Below are positions 26,211 to 37,841 of a stretch of DNA of 64,000 nucleotides, piece after piece; the first letter of the stretch is position 1; every line of letters begins with the position of its first letter. A program made the translations under genes and the position numbers. The notes beneath the pieces were generated by a model, which searched no databases, was not told where the DNA came from, and was given only the letters and a program-made list of their open reading frames with translations. Origin of the DNA: Oscarella lobularis (lineage: Eukaryota > Porifera > Homoscleromorpha > Homosclerophorida > Oscarellidae); assembly GCF_947507565.1 (NCBI RefSeq), contig NC_089192.1:496001-560000 (forward strand). The letters run 5' to 3'.

Positions 26211-28359
26211 TCATGTCGTAGTACTGCTACTGTCTTTGGAAAGCGATGATGCGAGTTCGCGTCCGTGCGTCGAAACGGTTTTAATCGTATCGGCCATTTT
26301 TTCGAATTCGTCCCACTTCAATGCCTCGAGACTCTTCTGGAGTCGCGCTCTCGACGTCATCTCGACGACCCGACCGCGCATTTGCGACAGCTCCGCGTTC
26401 AGCCGACGAATCTCCTCGTCTTTGAGTTCAATCTAGAAATGACGTCAAAAGTACCGAAAGTGGTCACTAACAGGTTATATAGATACTCTACCTTTTCTTG
26501 GATATCTGCGACGTGATCCGCTAGTAAGACTTTGTCTCTGCGTAGGGCGATGTTCTCTTGGTCCTGCTTGCGATGAATTCGCTCCAAATCTCGCAGTTCT
26601 TCGCTCAGCGATGCGGCAGTGGACTGCGCTGAAGAGTCAAGGTGATAGATCGCGCGAAATATTTACATAAAATTTTTGTTTCTACTTTCTGACGTCACTT
26701 TTTCTTGGTCCGCTAATCGGACTAGGGTTTCTTTTAGTTTGCCTTGGTCGTGTCGAAAGGCGGACTGAAGTCTTTCGAGTTCGCGAGTCTTCTCCTTGTT
26801 CAGGTGCCGAAGTTCGGCGAGCTCCTTTATTGACGTCGTTCTTCGTTCCTCTCTTTCGCTACGATGACTTCTCTCCTACGCCAAAGCGTGCTTTTAGACG
26901 AGATAAGCAGTTCTTATGCGCTCACCCTTTCTATTTGTGTTCGAAGTTCTGCTACTTGTGAAGTCAATAAGGCGTTTTCCTTTACCAAGGCACTACAATC
27001 GTCAGTGATCTGAGCAAGGACAATGCAACCAAGGTAGGCCTATGTACAGTTCTTTTATTTACCTTGTTCTTCATGTATCGATCTTGGTCGGCGTCTACCT
27101 CGCTTTGCTTCAACTGCAGTCTCAATTTTCGCATTTCGTCCTGTGGGGGAGAGTTAAAATGAATGACTTCGTGGAGCCGTGGGCGCGCACTCGCCTGCAA
27201 ATCGCGTATTTCGTCGTCTTTCTTCGCCGCATCGGAGCCGAGAAAACGATGCTCGAGCTCCTGAACGTGCGTCTGCAATCGAAGCTCGTCCGCTTTTCGC
27301 CTCTCCAACTCGAGCCGCAATTCCTTCATCGATTCGGTCCTATGTTCCAACTAAAAACAAGAATCTCGCCTAGTCGAGCCCTTCCTTTTCTCCTCACCTG
27401 ATCTCGCAGAATCTTTTGCTTCGTTTCCGCCTCGACTAACGCCGCGTACGACTTCGTCGAAACCTCTTTCAATTTTCGAGTATCCGTCGCTCGACGAGTC
27501 ACTTCGCGATTGTGACTGTCCGCTCGCTTTTTTAGACTGACTATTTCCTCAACGAGCGCCTGCTTTTCACGTCGAAACGACTCTGAAAGAGTAGAGCAGG
27601 CAAGTCGTTTGATATAGGAGAAAAATTTTATATCTAATTTTTTTGCATGCCGTTTCTAAGTTCGAGTTCGCGTAGAAGCTGCTGTTTCTCGGCTGTCACT
27701 CTATCTGCAGTCGCCGTTCTCTGGCTCAATTCGTCCTGGTAGTTATGTAGTTGGAGTTTGAGACTCTAAAAGCGAGGATTCAATAATCTATTCGCGCGAA
27801 GGCAAGTGCTATCTATATCTATATATTGCATACATCAATTTCTTGGCTATTTTGACTGTTTTCGTCTGCTACTGGTTTTGAAGGTATCGACTCCTTTGCC
27901 TTCGCCTGTTCTCTTGTGCGAAAGGTCAAGTCAAGGTACAGTAATAATCTTTTCGTGTCAATTTCCCAAAAGTTGTTTATTAGAGGATATAAATAATTTA
28001 CTTCTAGTTCGAGAAAATAGATCTGCTGCTGCAGATTTTTTATGTACTCGCTCTCGAGTCGATCCGTTTCGCTGAAGGACTTTCGCCTTAATTAATGAGG
28101 TAATTACCAATTAAAATTATTATTCTTAAAAACTTTGGCTTCTTTTCGTTCCTACGTGTAATCAGACGTCGTAGGACGGGAGAGTGTTTTTGTTCGCACT
28201 TGAAGTTCGTCTGCGCTTCGTCTCACGATCGGGGAGCTTCCAGCGTCTGTGGAAACGATTCGAGACCTCCGAAAGCGAGCTGAATAGCTTAAGACCTCTA
28301 AACGACAGTGCAGACGTCGGACGAGCACGAGACGACGGCGTTCGTCGTCGTGTTGACAT
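26211..28359 (-). CDS. Coiled-coil protein, unrecognised, probably cytoskeletal or ciliary
   Basis: This is a multi-exon gene on the minus strand. The likely start is the ATG at 28359 (MSTRRRTPSSRARP), giving a short Ser/Arg-rich N-terminus. Exon 2 phasing then yields SRPTTSDYT joined to ETDRLESEYIKNLQQQIYF, a strongly heptad-like start of a long coiled coil. Downstream exons read almost entirely as coiled coil (ELRLELERRKADELRLQ, DEMRKLRLQLKQSEVDAD, KENALLTSQVAELRTQIER, KELAELRHLNKEKTRELER, RDLERIHRKQDQENIALRR). The last exon ends in a conserved-looking tail (LEALKWDEFEKMADTIK) with a stop at 26211. One intron (27141-27194) has a GC donor. The family was not identified; a centrosomal or basal-body protein would fit, but that is inference. 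It converges on SRRT with 58 bp between stop codons. Exon boundaries around 27.4-27.95 kb are approximate. Confidence 0.75.
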
Positions 28360-28642
28360 CGAAATAGTGAAACGCTTCTCGGCAGTCTAGCAACGCATAC
28401 GGGAAAGTCCAGTCGGAGTTACGGCAGTTTGTGTCTGGGCAAATTTCGCATTCGTGTGACAAAATAAACATCGAAAAGGGAATAAGAGTTAATAGGTTCA
28501 CTTTCTATGACACGCAGAGTTATAAAAAGAAAAGGCGTAGTCATGATGTGGCCTCTAGGGTCATGTGCTGGTGACGTCAGGAACCGTAACTCTTTCGGTG
28601 ACGTAATTTCGTCCTCACTTCCCTGTTTCTACGCTAGTTCGA
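28360..28642. promoter_or_regulatory. Bidirectional promoter with two CRE-like sites
   Basis: The 283 bp between the start codons of the divergent coiled-coil gene and STAM contain a perfect palindromic CRE, TGACGTCA, at 28572-28579 and a half-variant TGACGTAA at 28599-28606. These are CREB/ATF/bZIP consensus sites. Their position in a shared promoter is seen directly; their function is inference. Confidence 0.5.
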
Positions 28643-31347
28643 ATGGCTAAAACCTTGGCGGACGACGTCGGTAAGTACGAAACACTCCCCCGAGCGGCGA
28701 AAGAGACTCATCCTACTCTCTAAGTGCGAGCGACAACCGACGAGAAAGCGGAAGAAGATTGGGGCCTCATTTTGGACATTTGCGATCGCGTCAACGCGTC
28801 GCCATCGTCGTAAGCGCATCAAACAGAGACCCATACGCAATCGCGACATCGTCTCGTCGTCTTCGTAGCGCCGGAGACGTCGTAAAAGCAGTGAAAAAAC
28901 GACTTCTCGATCCGCGACCTCGCGTCGTTCTCTTTGGACTCAGCGTAAAAACCGAACTCTATAACGCATATCTAATATCTGATTCACGTCTCGTACAAGT
29001 TACTGGGCGCTTTGGTCGATAATTGCAAAAAGCCACTCCATCTTGAAGTCTGCACTCGAGATATGGTCGAAACTGCGACGAAATTGCTTCAAAAAGTTGG
29101 CTTTAATTTTTTCTCTTTTGAGATAAATGATTTTAATTAAATTTCGTACTTTTTTAGAGTGGAACCCAGCAAAAGATTGCCGATAAAATGAAGGAGCTGG
29201 TGATAAAGTGGACAGGTGAAAATTTTAAAGGAGATCGTCAGCTGAGGTAAATTTCAATATAAAACCATAATCTGTCTTGACGTCTCTTTGTGTGTTAGCA
29301 TCTTCGAGTTGGAATTGTTGCCAAGAGTTCGTGGCACATCAGTAAGGAACCTTAGATATATGTAGACATGAGAATGCAGCGAATTTTGATTGCAGATGAC
29401 CGCTTCTCAGGCTCAGCTCAAGGAAGACGAAGACTTGGCCAAAGGCAGGCTAATTGAGTCTAGAAAATCTTTGTTTCTTATTCAAAGTTTTAGCTATTCA
29501 ACTGTCTCTCCAGGAAGAGCCTGCTCCTCGGGCTTCTCCCAGCGCAGCAGCATCAACACAACCCAGCGCAGTACGTTTTCAAATAGCAACAACTTCCTGC
29601 TTGTGTTCACCGTTCCAATGTTAGGCGCCGTCCGTTCTCTATCCTCAGCTTGGACAGGTTTCAGTTTCACCAACGCCAGCACGTAGAGTAAGCACTAATT
29701 ATTGTATGTCCAAACTTAGACAATGAAGACTCCTGTACTAGTCTCATAGAAACATTGTGTGTGTGTCGTAGGCTCTTTCTGAGCACTTCTTTACTTTATT
29801 CTAGAAGCCCCCTCTTCGTTCTGTGCGAGCGCTTTTCGACTTCGAAGCGGCCGAAGACAACGAACTGTCGTTTCAAGCCGGCGAAATCATCAACGTTCTC
29901 GACGACAGCGACGCGAACTGGTGGCGAGGACGAGGCTATCGAGGCGAGGGTCTTTTCCCTTCGAATTTCGTCACGTCGGATCTGACGCAGCCAGCCGCGC
30001 AACCCGCAACGACGCAGGGTAAGGAAAGTCTCTTATTTAAGAAGATTGAGGAAGAATGAAAGTCGTTGGTTGCTTCAGCGCTCGATAGACGCGTGAGATA
30101 CGCGGACGAAGTGGGTGGAAGTTTAGTGGAGAAAAAGCCGGAAATCAGCGAGGTATTACATATATAGAAACGATTGAGGAGGAGTTCTACGTGCGCGTGT
30201 GAACTTTAGGAGAAAATGGATTTGCTGCTCGAGATGCTGAAGAATGCCGATGCGACGGAGGGCAACGACGAAGAGAATACGACGCTCAAAGAACTGGAAG
30301 GTACGCGTTTTAGCGTCCACGTGTCTGCTTCAGTGTATACGTATTCCGCTTAGAGGAGTGCAAGCGTATGGCTCCTGTGGTCGTTGAAAAAATTCGCGAG
30401 GTAGAAGGGTAAGTACTAGTAGGCGTATATGAGTAGTATATGAATTTATTGGGGGGTACTTAGAGCTCAATCTGAGCTAAGCAAACTCACTGAACAATTC
30501 GAAGATGCCATGGCTCTCTATCAAAGGTAAAGAAGTACCTCTTCTCTTTTATTTTATATATATTTTCCTTAGGCTTATGAAAGAGATTCCTAAGCCCGTA
30601 TTTGCTGTTCAATCTACAGCTGGAAACGAGTCCGAACTTCCGCCAACCTATTCGGATGCAACTACAATGTCGTCGTATCCCGCGGGCACGTCACTTCCAC
30701 CTACGATTTCTTTCTCTGTTATGTATTTATTAGGGCCGACTCAATACGGTTACCAGTCTTCTCTGGAGCAGCCATCGATGGCGTATTCAGCCCCAGGTCT
30801 TCACCAACAACAGCAGCAGCAGCCACAAATGCAGTCGGGAAGTTTCTACGTAACCCCAGAACGAGCACCGGCTCCTCCTTCTGGCATGCCGATGGGCATT
30901 CCTACGTTTGGTAGCGTGCAGATTGACGGACCTCCGCCTCAGTCCTACACAACGCATCTTCCTCCTGTAATCTCCTCGTGCATTTTTCCAACCAGGAACC
31001 CCCAAAGTGTGTGTTCTCGTATAGGGAGCAAGTGGGCAGACGTTTCAAGATGCTGCTGCTGTTGGCCCTGACTCACTTACCGGCGGTTTTCAAGGACTAA
31101 GGTATGACACAGCACTTAGTATTTACTAGCACTCCTGGGGCAATACATTAGTCTACTGAAACAATACTGCTTTTCCCTTTTTTTGTACAGTATCGGTGGC
31201 CAGGGATACGCGGGTCAGCAACCTGCACAGTTCACAGGAACATCACCCTATGGACAACCCCAGCCGCTGCACGCTCAGCAGCCTCTTTACGCTCCGCAAC
31301 ATCCTCCAACGCAAGCGCCCGTCACCCAAGTCGCTCCGCTACGCTAA
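28643..31347 (+). CDS. STAM, signal-transducing adaptor molecule (ESCRT-0)
   Basis: STAM partners Hrs/HGS in ESCRT-0, which sorts ubiquitinated receptors on early endosomes. Start ATG 28643 (MAKTLADDV). The spliced product shows a VHS domain ([15 protein letters not shown] ... [18 protein letters not shown]), a UIM assembled across a GC-AG intron (EDEDLAK / [12 protein letters not shown]; intron 29445-29493), and an SH3 domain at about 29805-30018 ([17 protein letters not shown] ... [11 protein letters not shown] ... GLFPSNFV). Next comes a helical GAT-like region ([12 protein letters not shown] ... [15 protein letters not shown]) and a Pro/Gln/Gly-rich C-terminal tail. Domain order matches animal STAM. 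Stop TAA at 31345. A second possible GC-AG intron (30686-30733, 48 nt, in frame) would remove a short hydrophobic stretch. It converges on the next gene with 113 bp between stops. Confidence 0.96.
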
Positions 31348-31460
31348 CAAAAGCCGGAGCACGAACGCGCTTTCGAAAAATTCGGCGATCGCTTCTTTTC
31401 TCTTTATTCTATTCCAGCTACGCTTGCATGTAACTAAACTGCTTAAATACGCGAAATGTT

Positions 31461-33371
31461 CTATAAGACTTCTTCGAGTTTTTTGTGTAGTCGTGCCGCC
31501 TGCTCGTCGAAATCCCTATCGAATTCGTCCATTTGGCGTTTCAGCGCCTTCTCGTCGCCGTCGAGTCGTTTCGTCATGCGCTTGAGTTCAACATTGAAAT
31601 CGACGTCACTCTCCAAAAGCTCAAGCGTCTCTTGATCTTCTTCGGTTATCTCTTCGTCCTCCTCCTCCTCCTCCTCGCCGTCGTCTTCCTCCTCCTCTTC
31701 AACCCATATTCCTCTCTCTAGTTTCGACTGTATCGATTCCGATTGAGGCTGAAATTCGCGTTGCAATTGCTTCTCGACCGCCTCGCTGAATCGTCCGCTC
31801 TTTATCACGTCCGCAATCGTTTCCAGTTTATCGAGATTGTTCTTATGCTGCGCTTTCTCCTTGAACTCGTTCACCGTCGCCTGCCACGTCGAATGGGCGA
31901 CCTTGACGGCAAACGAATATCGTCCGCGAAGAAAACGCGAACTCGGCGGACGAGCCGAGTGGGGAATCGTGCCGTGGAATATCGCCGCTCGACCGTACGC
32001 CGGTCTCACCTGGGCAACGAGTTCGGCTCCCTCTTCCTCGCGATCGTAGAAGGCCGTCTCGCCGAGATCGTCCGCCGTCCAATTGGGAGACAGATAGAGA
32101 AGAAACGTCCACTGATCGTCCGTTTGGAGACAGTCCAAGTGAATGCGCGTGTGATCGGCGGCGCGGATTAGATTGCACGAGACGTCGTAGGGAAACCAGC
32201 CGTCGTGACCGCCGGAGACGTAGCGAGCCACTTGCCGAATTTTCAGCCAATACGTTGTACGAACAAAGTCATCTACGGGATAGCCGGATATCCAGTGAAC
32301 GTTGTCGCTGTCTGCCTCCAGTGAATCGTCATAGAAATACTTTCCGTGGGAAATAATGTAGGAGCGAAGTCGATCCAACTCGTCTTTGCTGAAGAGATCA
32401 TCAAAGACGATGATGCCCTTCTTCGTCGACGTCATATATCGATTGATTTCGTATTTGGCTACGTCGATTTCACCGACACTCGACGTCGACTCGTCGTCGG
32501 AGAAAGGAAGTCCCTCGCTGTACCCGGTTTTGCGATGGTTGTCAAGACGACGGCGTCGCAACTCCCATTCGACGGCCAAGCTCACGTTACGCGTCCATCG
32601 CACGAAAAGCATCCGTTGCCCCTGACGAACATTCACGCTCGGCGGCCGACTCAAGTAGGGAACGGTGGAGTCCCAGACGACGAGACGACCTCGATGCGGT
32701 TTGACTGGCGCAACGATTTCCATGTCCTCGTCGAAGAGCAACAAGTCGCCGTAGTCGTTTTTCCGCCAGCCCTCCTTCAAGTACATCACAGTGGAATACT
32801 CTTCTCCGACTGCGACGTCATTTTCGCGGGCGTGGGCGTGCACGTGCGTGTTATCCAATCGTCGCACGAGTTTGGACGTGACGTCAAACGGATAGAATAT
32901 GACGTCGGTGCGGCGCGCCGTTGATTGGACGGCTTGGCGAGTTGCGTGGCCTATGCGCGAGCGCGCGAACACGAGCGCGTCGAACGACGCTTCCCACGGA
33001 ACGTTGTCGTTCGCCGACGCGTCCTCGCGCGCCGAATCGGGATAGACGAAGCGCCACCAGCCGTTCGACGAAACGTAGAATTCGAGAGCCAATATCGACG
33101 AGGTATCGTAAAGGGAGTCGTAAACGCCGATTTGGCGACCGCCCGTCGTTTCGTAGTGCCAGCGTCGGCTCGATTCGATTGCTTCGGGCGGCTTTTCGGC
33201 GTCTGAAGCGACGGCGGCGAGAAACGCGGCCGAATCGAGCGTTTGCGTCGATGCATTCGACGCGAAAAGCGGCGAAGTGGCGCGACCGCCTACCTCGTAC
33301 GAAACGCGATCGTCGGACAAGGCCAAAGGTAAGAGGATAATAAGAAAGAGTCGACTGAGAGCTCTCGCCAT
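31461..33371 (-). CDS. Secreted/ER protein with two tandem 2OG-Fe(II) oxygenase domains, N-terminal one degenerate
   Basis: Intronless, 636 aa. Residues 1-19 form a signal peptide ([12 protein letters not shown]). Two homologous prolyl-hydroxylase-like domains follow. The C-terminal domain keeps the iron triad: HLD gives His411 and Asp413, and IPH gives His471, followed about 10 residues later by basic residues that could hold 2-oxoglutarate. The N-terminal domain aligns with it ([20 protein letters not shown] versus [20 protein letters not shown]). However its metal-binding Asp is His (HAH), and the distal His is Tyr (TVPYLSRPP versus TIPHSARPP), so it is predicted inactive. The tail is very acidic (a run of Glu/Asp near residue 565) and then coiled coil. 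No KDEL-type signal is visible. It is probably a procollagen- or secretory-protein hydroxylase-like enzyme; the substrate is unknown. It is divergent with lipin across 47 bp. Confidence 0.85.
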   Translation of the reverse strand: MARALSRLFLIILLPLALSDDRVSYEVGGRATSPLFASNASTQTLDSAAFLAAVASDAEKPPEAIESSRRWHYETTGGRQIGVYDSLYDTSSILALEFYVSSNGWWRFVYPDSAREDASANDNVPWEASFDALVFARSRIGHATRQAVQSTARRTDVIFYPFDVTSKLVRRLDNTHVHAHARENDVAVGEEYSTVMYLKEGWRKNDYGDLLLFDEDMEIVAPVKPHRGRLVVWDSTVPYLSRPPSVNVRQGQRMLFVRWTRNVSLAVEWELRRRRLDNHRKTGYSEGLPFSDDESTSSVGEIDVAKYEINRYMTSTKKGIIVFDDLFSKDELDRLRSYIISHGKYFYDDSLEADSDNVHWISGYPVDDFVRTTYWLKIRQVARYVSGGHDGWFPYDVSCNLIRAADHTRIHLDCLQTDDQWTFLLYLSPNWTADDLGETAFYDREEEGAELVAQVRPAYGRAAIFHGTIPHSARPPSSRFLRGRYSFAVKVAHSTWQATVNEFKEKAQHKNNLDKLETIADVIKSGRFSEAVEKQLQREFQPQSESIQSKLERGIWVEEEEEDDGEEEEEEDEEITEEDQETLELLESDVDFNVELKRMTKRLDGDEKALKRQMDEFDRDFDEQAARLHKKLEEVL

Positions 33372-33418
33372 TTGCCGGGCGTTTGTTTAGCGCGCTGCTT
33401 CACGTGACGCCTCGCAGA
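33372..33418. promoter_or_regulatory. 47-bp bidirectional promoter with E-box
   Basis: Only 47 bp separate the start codons of the 2OG oxygenase gene (ATG at 33371, minus) and lipin (ATG at 33419, plus). It contains CACGTGAC at 33401-33408, an E-box/M-box-type site (bHLH-Zip factors of the USF, Myc or MiT/TFE kind). The true transcription starts may lie inside the facing genes. Confidence 0.5.
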
Positions 33419-36400
33419 ATGAACTACGTCTACAAAGTTTTCTCCGCGTGCAAGGACTTCTACAACGACATCAACCAAGCGACGCTCACGGGAGCGATCG
33501 ACGTCGTCGTCGTCGAGCAGGAAGACGGCTCGTACACCTGCTCGCCGTTCCACGTTCGCTTCGGCAAAATGGGCGTCCTACGCAGCAAGGAAAAGAAGGT
33601 AGAGACAGAGATCGCATCGTAGACGATCTCCTAAGACGCGAACCACGCAGGTAGATATATCGATAAACGGCGATCCGATCGATCTTCACATGAAATTGGA
33701 AGATACGGGCGTGGCACATTTTGTCGAAGAAGTCGACGAAGAGGTAACAAGATGGGGGACCTTTCCTTGGGAAGATTTTTTTCCCCCCGGAAATACGTGA
33801 ACTTTCCGCCTCTGCCCCGCCCCCCAAGGTTCCCATTGCTCTTTCTACGTCACCCGTTCCCGATGGCTTTGATCTGATGGCTCGTGGAATTGCGCAGATG
33901 AAAGCCGACGATAATTTTCTCAGTGATCAAAGTCCGGTAAGCGGTTGCCATGTCAACGAGAAAAACTATTCCTCGATGATTTGTCTTCTTTTTAGAGTGT
34001 CTCTATTCAAATCGAGTCGTCGAATATGTTGAGTCCGAGCGGGGCTGTCATTGGCTCTTTTTCTTCCCATAGTCATCCCTTTTCGGATACCGAGGACATG
34101 GCAGGCGGAAAGGGCGATATCGAAACGTAGCATCTTTAATTAAATGTTGTACTTTGTATACTGATTGATTGATGCATACCTGTTATTAGATCTGGTGTCT
34201 ATAGTGATAGCGAAGCCATTCTATCGAACCGAAAGCACATCCATCGCCAAGTATAGCAATAACTCTATCACTAATAATTATGATATATTTGTTTCGTATA
34301 GAAATCTTCTGAAAAGAAATCGTTGCTTAGTTCCATGTTCGGTCGACTCGTCGGCGGGCAGCAGCAGGAGAACAAAGAAGCCGACACCGGCGTCACTCTC
34401 TCGACGCTCGATAGACTCAATCCCAAGCAAGTGGCTCAATACGGCGTTGTCTCGTCGCCGCCCAAGTCGGACGAAAGCGATTCAGGTACGTCGTCCGTCT
34501 ATGGGTCACCGCTTCGAGATCGGACTCCAGGCGATGAGACGGACGCGAGGGGGTTGAGAGAGGAGGCATCGTCGCGGTAAGGGAGTCGAGAGAGAGAGGG
34601 GGTCCTTGCTTGTAATTGTTATTATAGGTCGGCCACTGTTGATATGCAGCTCTCTCTATGTGGCGGACTCAAGGGCCCAGACTCGAAGATTCCTGATGGT
34701 ATGTCCATAGTACTGCATAGCTATGCGGTTGTGTAACGCGAGGACTTCTTTCTTACTGCTTAGACGTTTTCCAACGACACCTAGTCTCCTTCAGCGACTT
34801 CGCAGAGAAACCCGGCTTAGTCTCCGATCCAAACCTAGTGATCAAGCTAAACGGAAAGTAAATGAAACAATTTTACTTATTCATGTTTCCCCGAATCGAT
34901 TAAAGGTACTACGTGTGGGACGTCATTGGTCCAATGATGCTGTCGCAATTCGCTTTCAATAAGCCTTTACCAGAAGTAAGGCTGACTTTGACTTTAGAAA
35001 ATTCTAAGCATAAGCCGTCATCTCTTCTTTTCCAACCAGAAACGTCTAAACAGTCTCATAAAAGAACGTATGCCTCAAAAGGTAGAGCCTCGTCGATTGG
35101 GAGAAATAATTTTAATTTTATATTCTTTATCTCCCTCAGCGACCGTGGTTTCGAATGCCGTGGCGTCGTCAGACGAGCTCGACTCCGGCCGAGGTGACCA
35201 TTACGACGAAGGGGGGCAACGACAGCGAAGACGGCGGCGCTCCGCGCGGAGTCTTCCCCTTGTCCAGCGACGAAGATTTCGCCGTGACCGACGAGGAAGG
35301 AGGGAGCGCGAAGGGAAAGGAGACGACGGCGCCGACGCCGACGCCGATGCGAGCCGCAAGTCAACCGAGAAAGAACTATAAGCGATCTTACTTTCTGACG
35401 TCAGATGAATTGGTTAGGACATGTGATGTTTGGGCTTTCAGAAGGGGAGGGAAACGTTCGTTGTTGTTTTTTTTTAGAAAAAGCTGAATTTGAAGAGAGG
35501 AGCAAATGAAGTGGTGTTTTCGGTCACGACGAAGTATCAGGTGGGAAAAGGCTTTGTTTTGCTCGTATGCATCTCTTTGAATGTGACGTCGTTCCCAGGG
35601 CACTGCGAGAGCCGTTTCTACAATATACGTTTGGAAGTGCACCGACAAGGTCGTCATATCGGATATTGACGGCACAATAACGAAGTTCGTCTCGTCGTGG
35701 AATCTGATTTTTAATTAATCTTTCTTTCAGGTCAGATGTCTATGGTCAGATTTTGCCCTTTTTTGGAGCCACGTGGGCTCAGAGTGGAGTGGTAGGCACG
35801 CGAGCGCTAATCATCTGTAATGAATTGAGAGATTTTACGTTATAGGCGAAACTCTTTACCTCTATCTATGAAAACGGTTATCAGTTCCTCTATTTATCCT
35901 CGCGAGCCATTGGACAGGTGAGCGCCTCCCTACCTTATCCCTCCTTTCCACTACAGTTCTTCTGCTATGTATAGTCGCGTACGACTCGAGGCTACTTGAA
36001 GAAACTGAAGCAGGGAGAAATTTCCATGCCTGACGGTCCTCTTCTCTTGTCGCCTACGTCTCTATTCCGCGCCTTTCACCAGTTAGTTCTCTATTCGAGT
36101 TTATAGGAGGTTTCCTTGTGCTATTCGTTTTGTTATAGGGAAGTTATCAAGAAAGAACCCGAAGTGTTTAAAATGGCCGCTTTGAAGGAGATTCGAAAAC
36201 TGTTTCCCGACTCCGTCTATCCCTATCATGCTGGATTTGGCAACAAAGAAACCGTAAGGAGCACTTTTTTCTCATTACATTATAATACATTGGCTGTTTA
36301 GGATAGCACCGCGTATAAGGGAGTAGGCATTCCGAAATCAAGGATTTTTATCATTAATCCTAAGGTGAGCTCTCGTAGAGGAAAAGAACGACTAGCTTGA

Positions 36401-36638
36401 CTCTATCTTAGGGCGAAGTAGCTCACGCACGGAGTTGCACACTGCAGACATCGTAAGTACGCGTACTCCCTCACTGCTCCTCTCCGCCTAATATCTTCGC
36501 TCTGTCAGCTATTCCAAACTCCTAGGCGACGTCGACATGATCTTTCCGCCGTGTCTGCACACAGGCGACGACGTTGAAGAACAGTTCAACGACTTTTTCT
36601 ACTGGAAAGATACAGTTCCTCATCTAGACGTAGAATAG
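33419..36638 (+). CDS. Lipin, phosphatidate phosphatase
   Basis: Lipins dephosphorylate phosphatidate to diacylglycerol (Mg2+-dependent PAP) and in animals can also act in the nucleus. The product starts [19 protein letters not shown] at 33419, the typical N-LIP domain ([16 protein letters not shown] then VDISINGD ... [10 protein letters not shown]). The middle is disordered and serine-rich. It is followed by [22 protein letters not shown] and [10 protein letters not shown]. The C-LIP catalytic domain has the HAD motif DIDGT at 35662-35676 ([14 protein letters not shown]) and runs on through [35 protein letters not shown] and [10 protein letters not shown]. The stop is at 36638. About 14 exons have short introns. 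Single invertebrate-type lipin, so LPIN without a paralogue number. Confidence 0.97.
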
Positions 36639-36965
36639 CCCACCCGTTGTATAGTAAGTGTGTACAAAGAGCGCCCCCTTGGCGCTAAAGTTATGTACAA
36701 TAGTTAATTTCCTTACGAATTCAAAGCCCCCCCCCCCCCCCCCCCCCCCTGCGCCCTGGTAGCAAGAGCCCTCCTACCTCTTCCCGATTTGAAGATCGTT
36801 TCCTCTCGTATCCCCACCCTCCATCTGCATCTCATTCCATGCACAGAAGCACCGTCATCGTTTCCTCTTTATTTACGACAAGGATAACAGAACGCTTCCG
36901 TTCTGCAAGTCCACTTGGTAACGGGTGTCTCTCAATTGTCAACATTCGACCACCCGAAGTCCGAA
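36639..36965. other. Intergenic region with a 23-nt poly-C tract
   Basis: The 3' flank of lipin and 5' flank of the next gene. It holds an uninterrupted run of 23 C at 36727-36749. No gene or recognised regulatory element was seen otherwise. An in-frame extension of the next gene to a TTG at 36915 is not a credible start. Confidence 0.6.
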
Positions 36966-37841
36966 ATGCAGACGCCGCTCCCGCGGCGTAGGCGCGATAG
37001 TCGTGACGCTACCGCCTCGATTTTCGACATCGGCGGCGAGGACTTCGAACGGAGACGCCGCGACGAGAACTCTTTCTCGTCGCCGCGACCGTCGAACGAA
37101 TATCGCATGGCGTTAGAATCCCTACTCAAAGTATACAGCGAAGAGATATATCCTAAAGGGGCATCTATCTGTATCTCATAGGCGAAGCAGCGAGAGTCGT
37201 CGAGTCGACGAGCAGCGACTCGGCCTAAAACGACGGCAGTCGTCTCGTCGTCTCGTCGACACTTTCCGCCTTTGCTACCGCGCGATCCGTCGCTCTCCAA
37301 AGTCAAACCCGCCGTCGTCTTGGTGACGACCGCCGACGATGCGACGGCAACGGCGACGACGACGACGACGGAGACGAATCGTCACGGTCGTTGGGGCGCG
37401 AAGCCGAACTACGACTACGAGGCGAAAATGCCGTCGCTTCGAACGTCGCAGATGCTCGGGAAGCACTGGTCGGCGACGAAGAAGCCGACGAGTCACGAAC
37501 AGTCGACGCGACGAAATGTGGACGTTCGTTTGGCGCCCGTCAATTCGGCGAGGAATTTTGTCGACTTTCGTCTTCTCTTGCCGACGCCTGCGGGGGCGTT
37601 GTCGTCCGCCGAGACGAGGACAGCCGACGTTTTTTCGTCGGGTCTCGGTTGGAATGTCGAGGCGCCCGACATGTCTTGGGAGGAGTTTCACGGTTGGAAT
37701 CCCGACTGTTCGAAGGACGTCTTCTTGCGATGTCTTAGCTGGCTTAGGGATTGCTATATGCAATTGCCCGAGCTGCAGCCGAGTCGGTGCAGTTTGACAA
37801 CGTTTACGAAAGTGAGAACCGACTCGGACGAAGTCATTTAA
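36966..37841 (+). CDS. Unrecognised basic, low-complexity protein
   Basis: Two exons. Exon 1 starts at the first in-frame ATG (36966, MQTPLPRRRRDS) and ends in LESLLK before GTATAC at about 37131. Exon 2 begins after TCTCATAG at 37183 (AKQRESSSRRAATRP) and runs to TAA at 37839-37841. The product is about 275 aa, Arg/Ser-rich at first, with a Thr/Ala run (TATATTTTTE). A more ordered C-terminal part carries FSSGLGWNVEAPDMSWEEF, then NPDCSKDVFLRCLSWLRD. No family was recognised. Support comes from frame continuity across the intron and compositional contrast of the C-terminal half. Opposite-strand and other-frame ORFs here are shadows of the CGACGA-rich sequence. Confidence 0.6.

Noticed and set aside
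28809-28825. A 17-nt intron in STAM (GTAAGC ... CAAACAG) between NASPS and DPYAIA
   Set aside because: Splicing instead to the acceptor CTTCGTAG 58 nt downstream gives [17 protein letters not shown], which fits the VHS domain, whereas the tiny intron adds 14 residues not expected in the family.
31743-33340. Long plus-strand ORFs (up to 192 codons) opposite the 2OG oxygenase gene
   Set aside because: They lie antisense to a clearly conserved protein and arise from CGACGA-rich codon usage; no family signature is visible.
37275-37797. Overlapping Arg-rich ORFs on both strands
   Set aside because: They are shadows of CGACGA-rich coding sequence in exon 2 of the unrecognised gene at 36966-37841.
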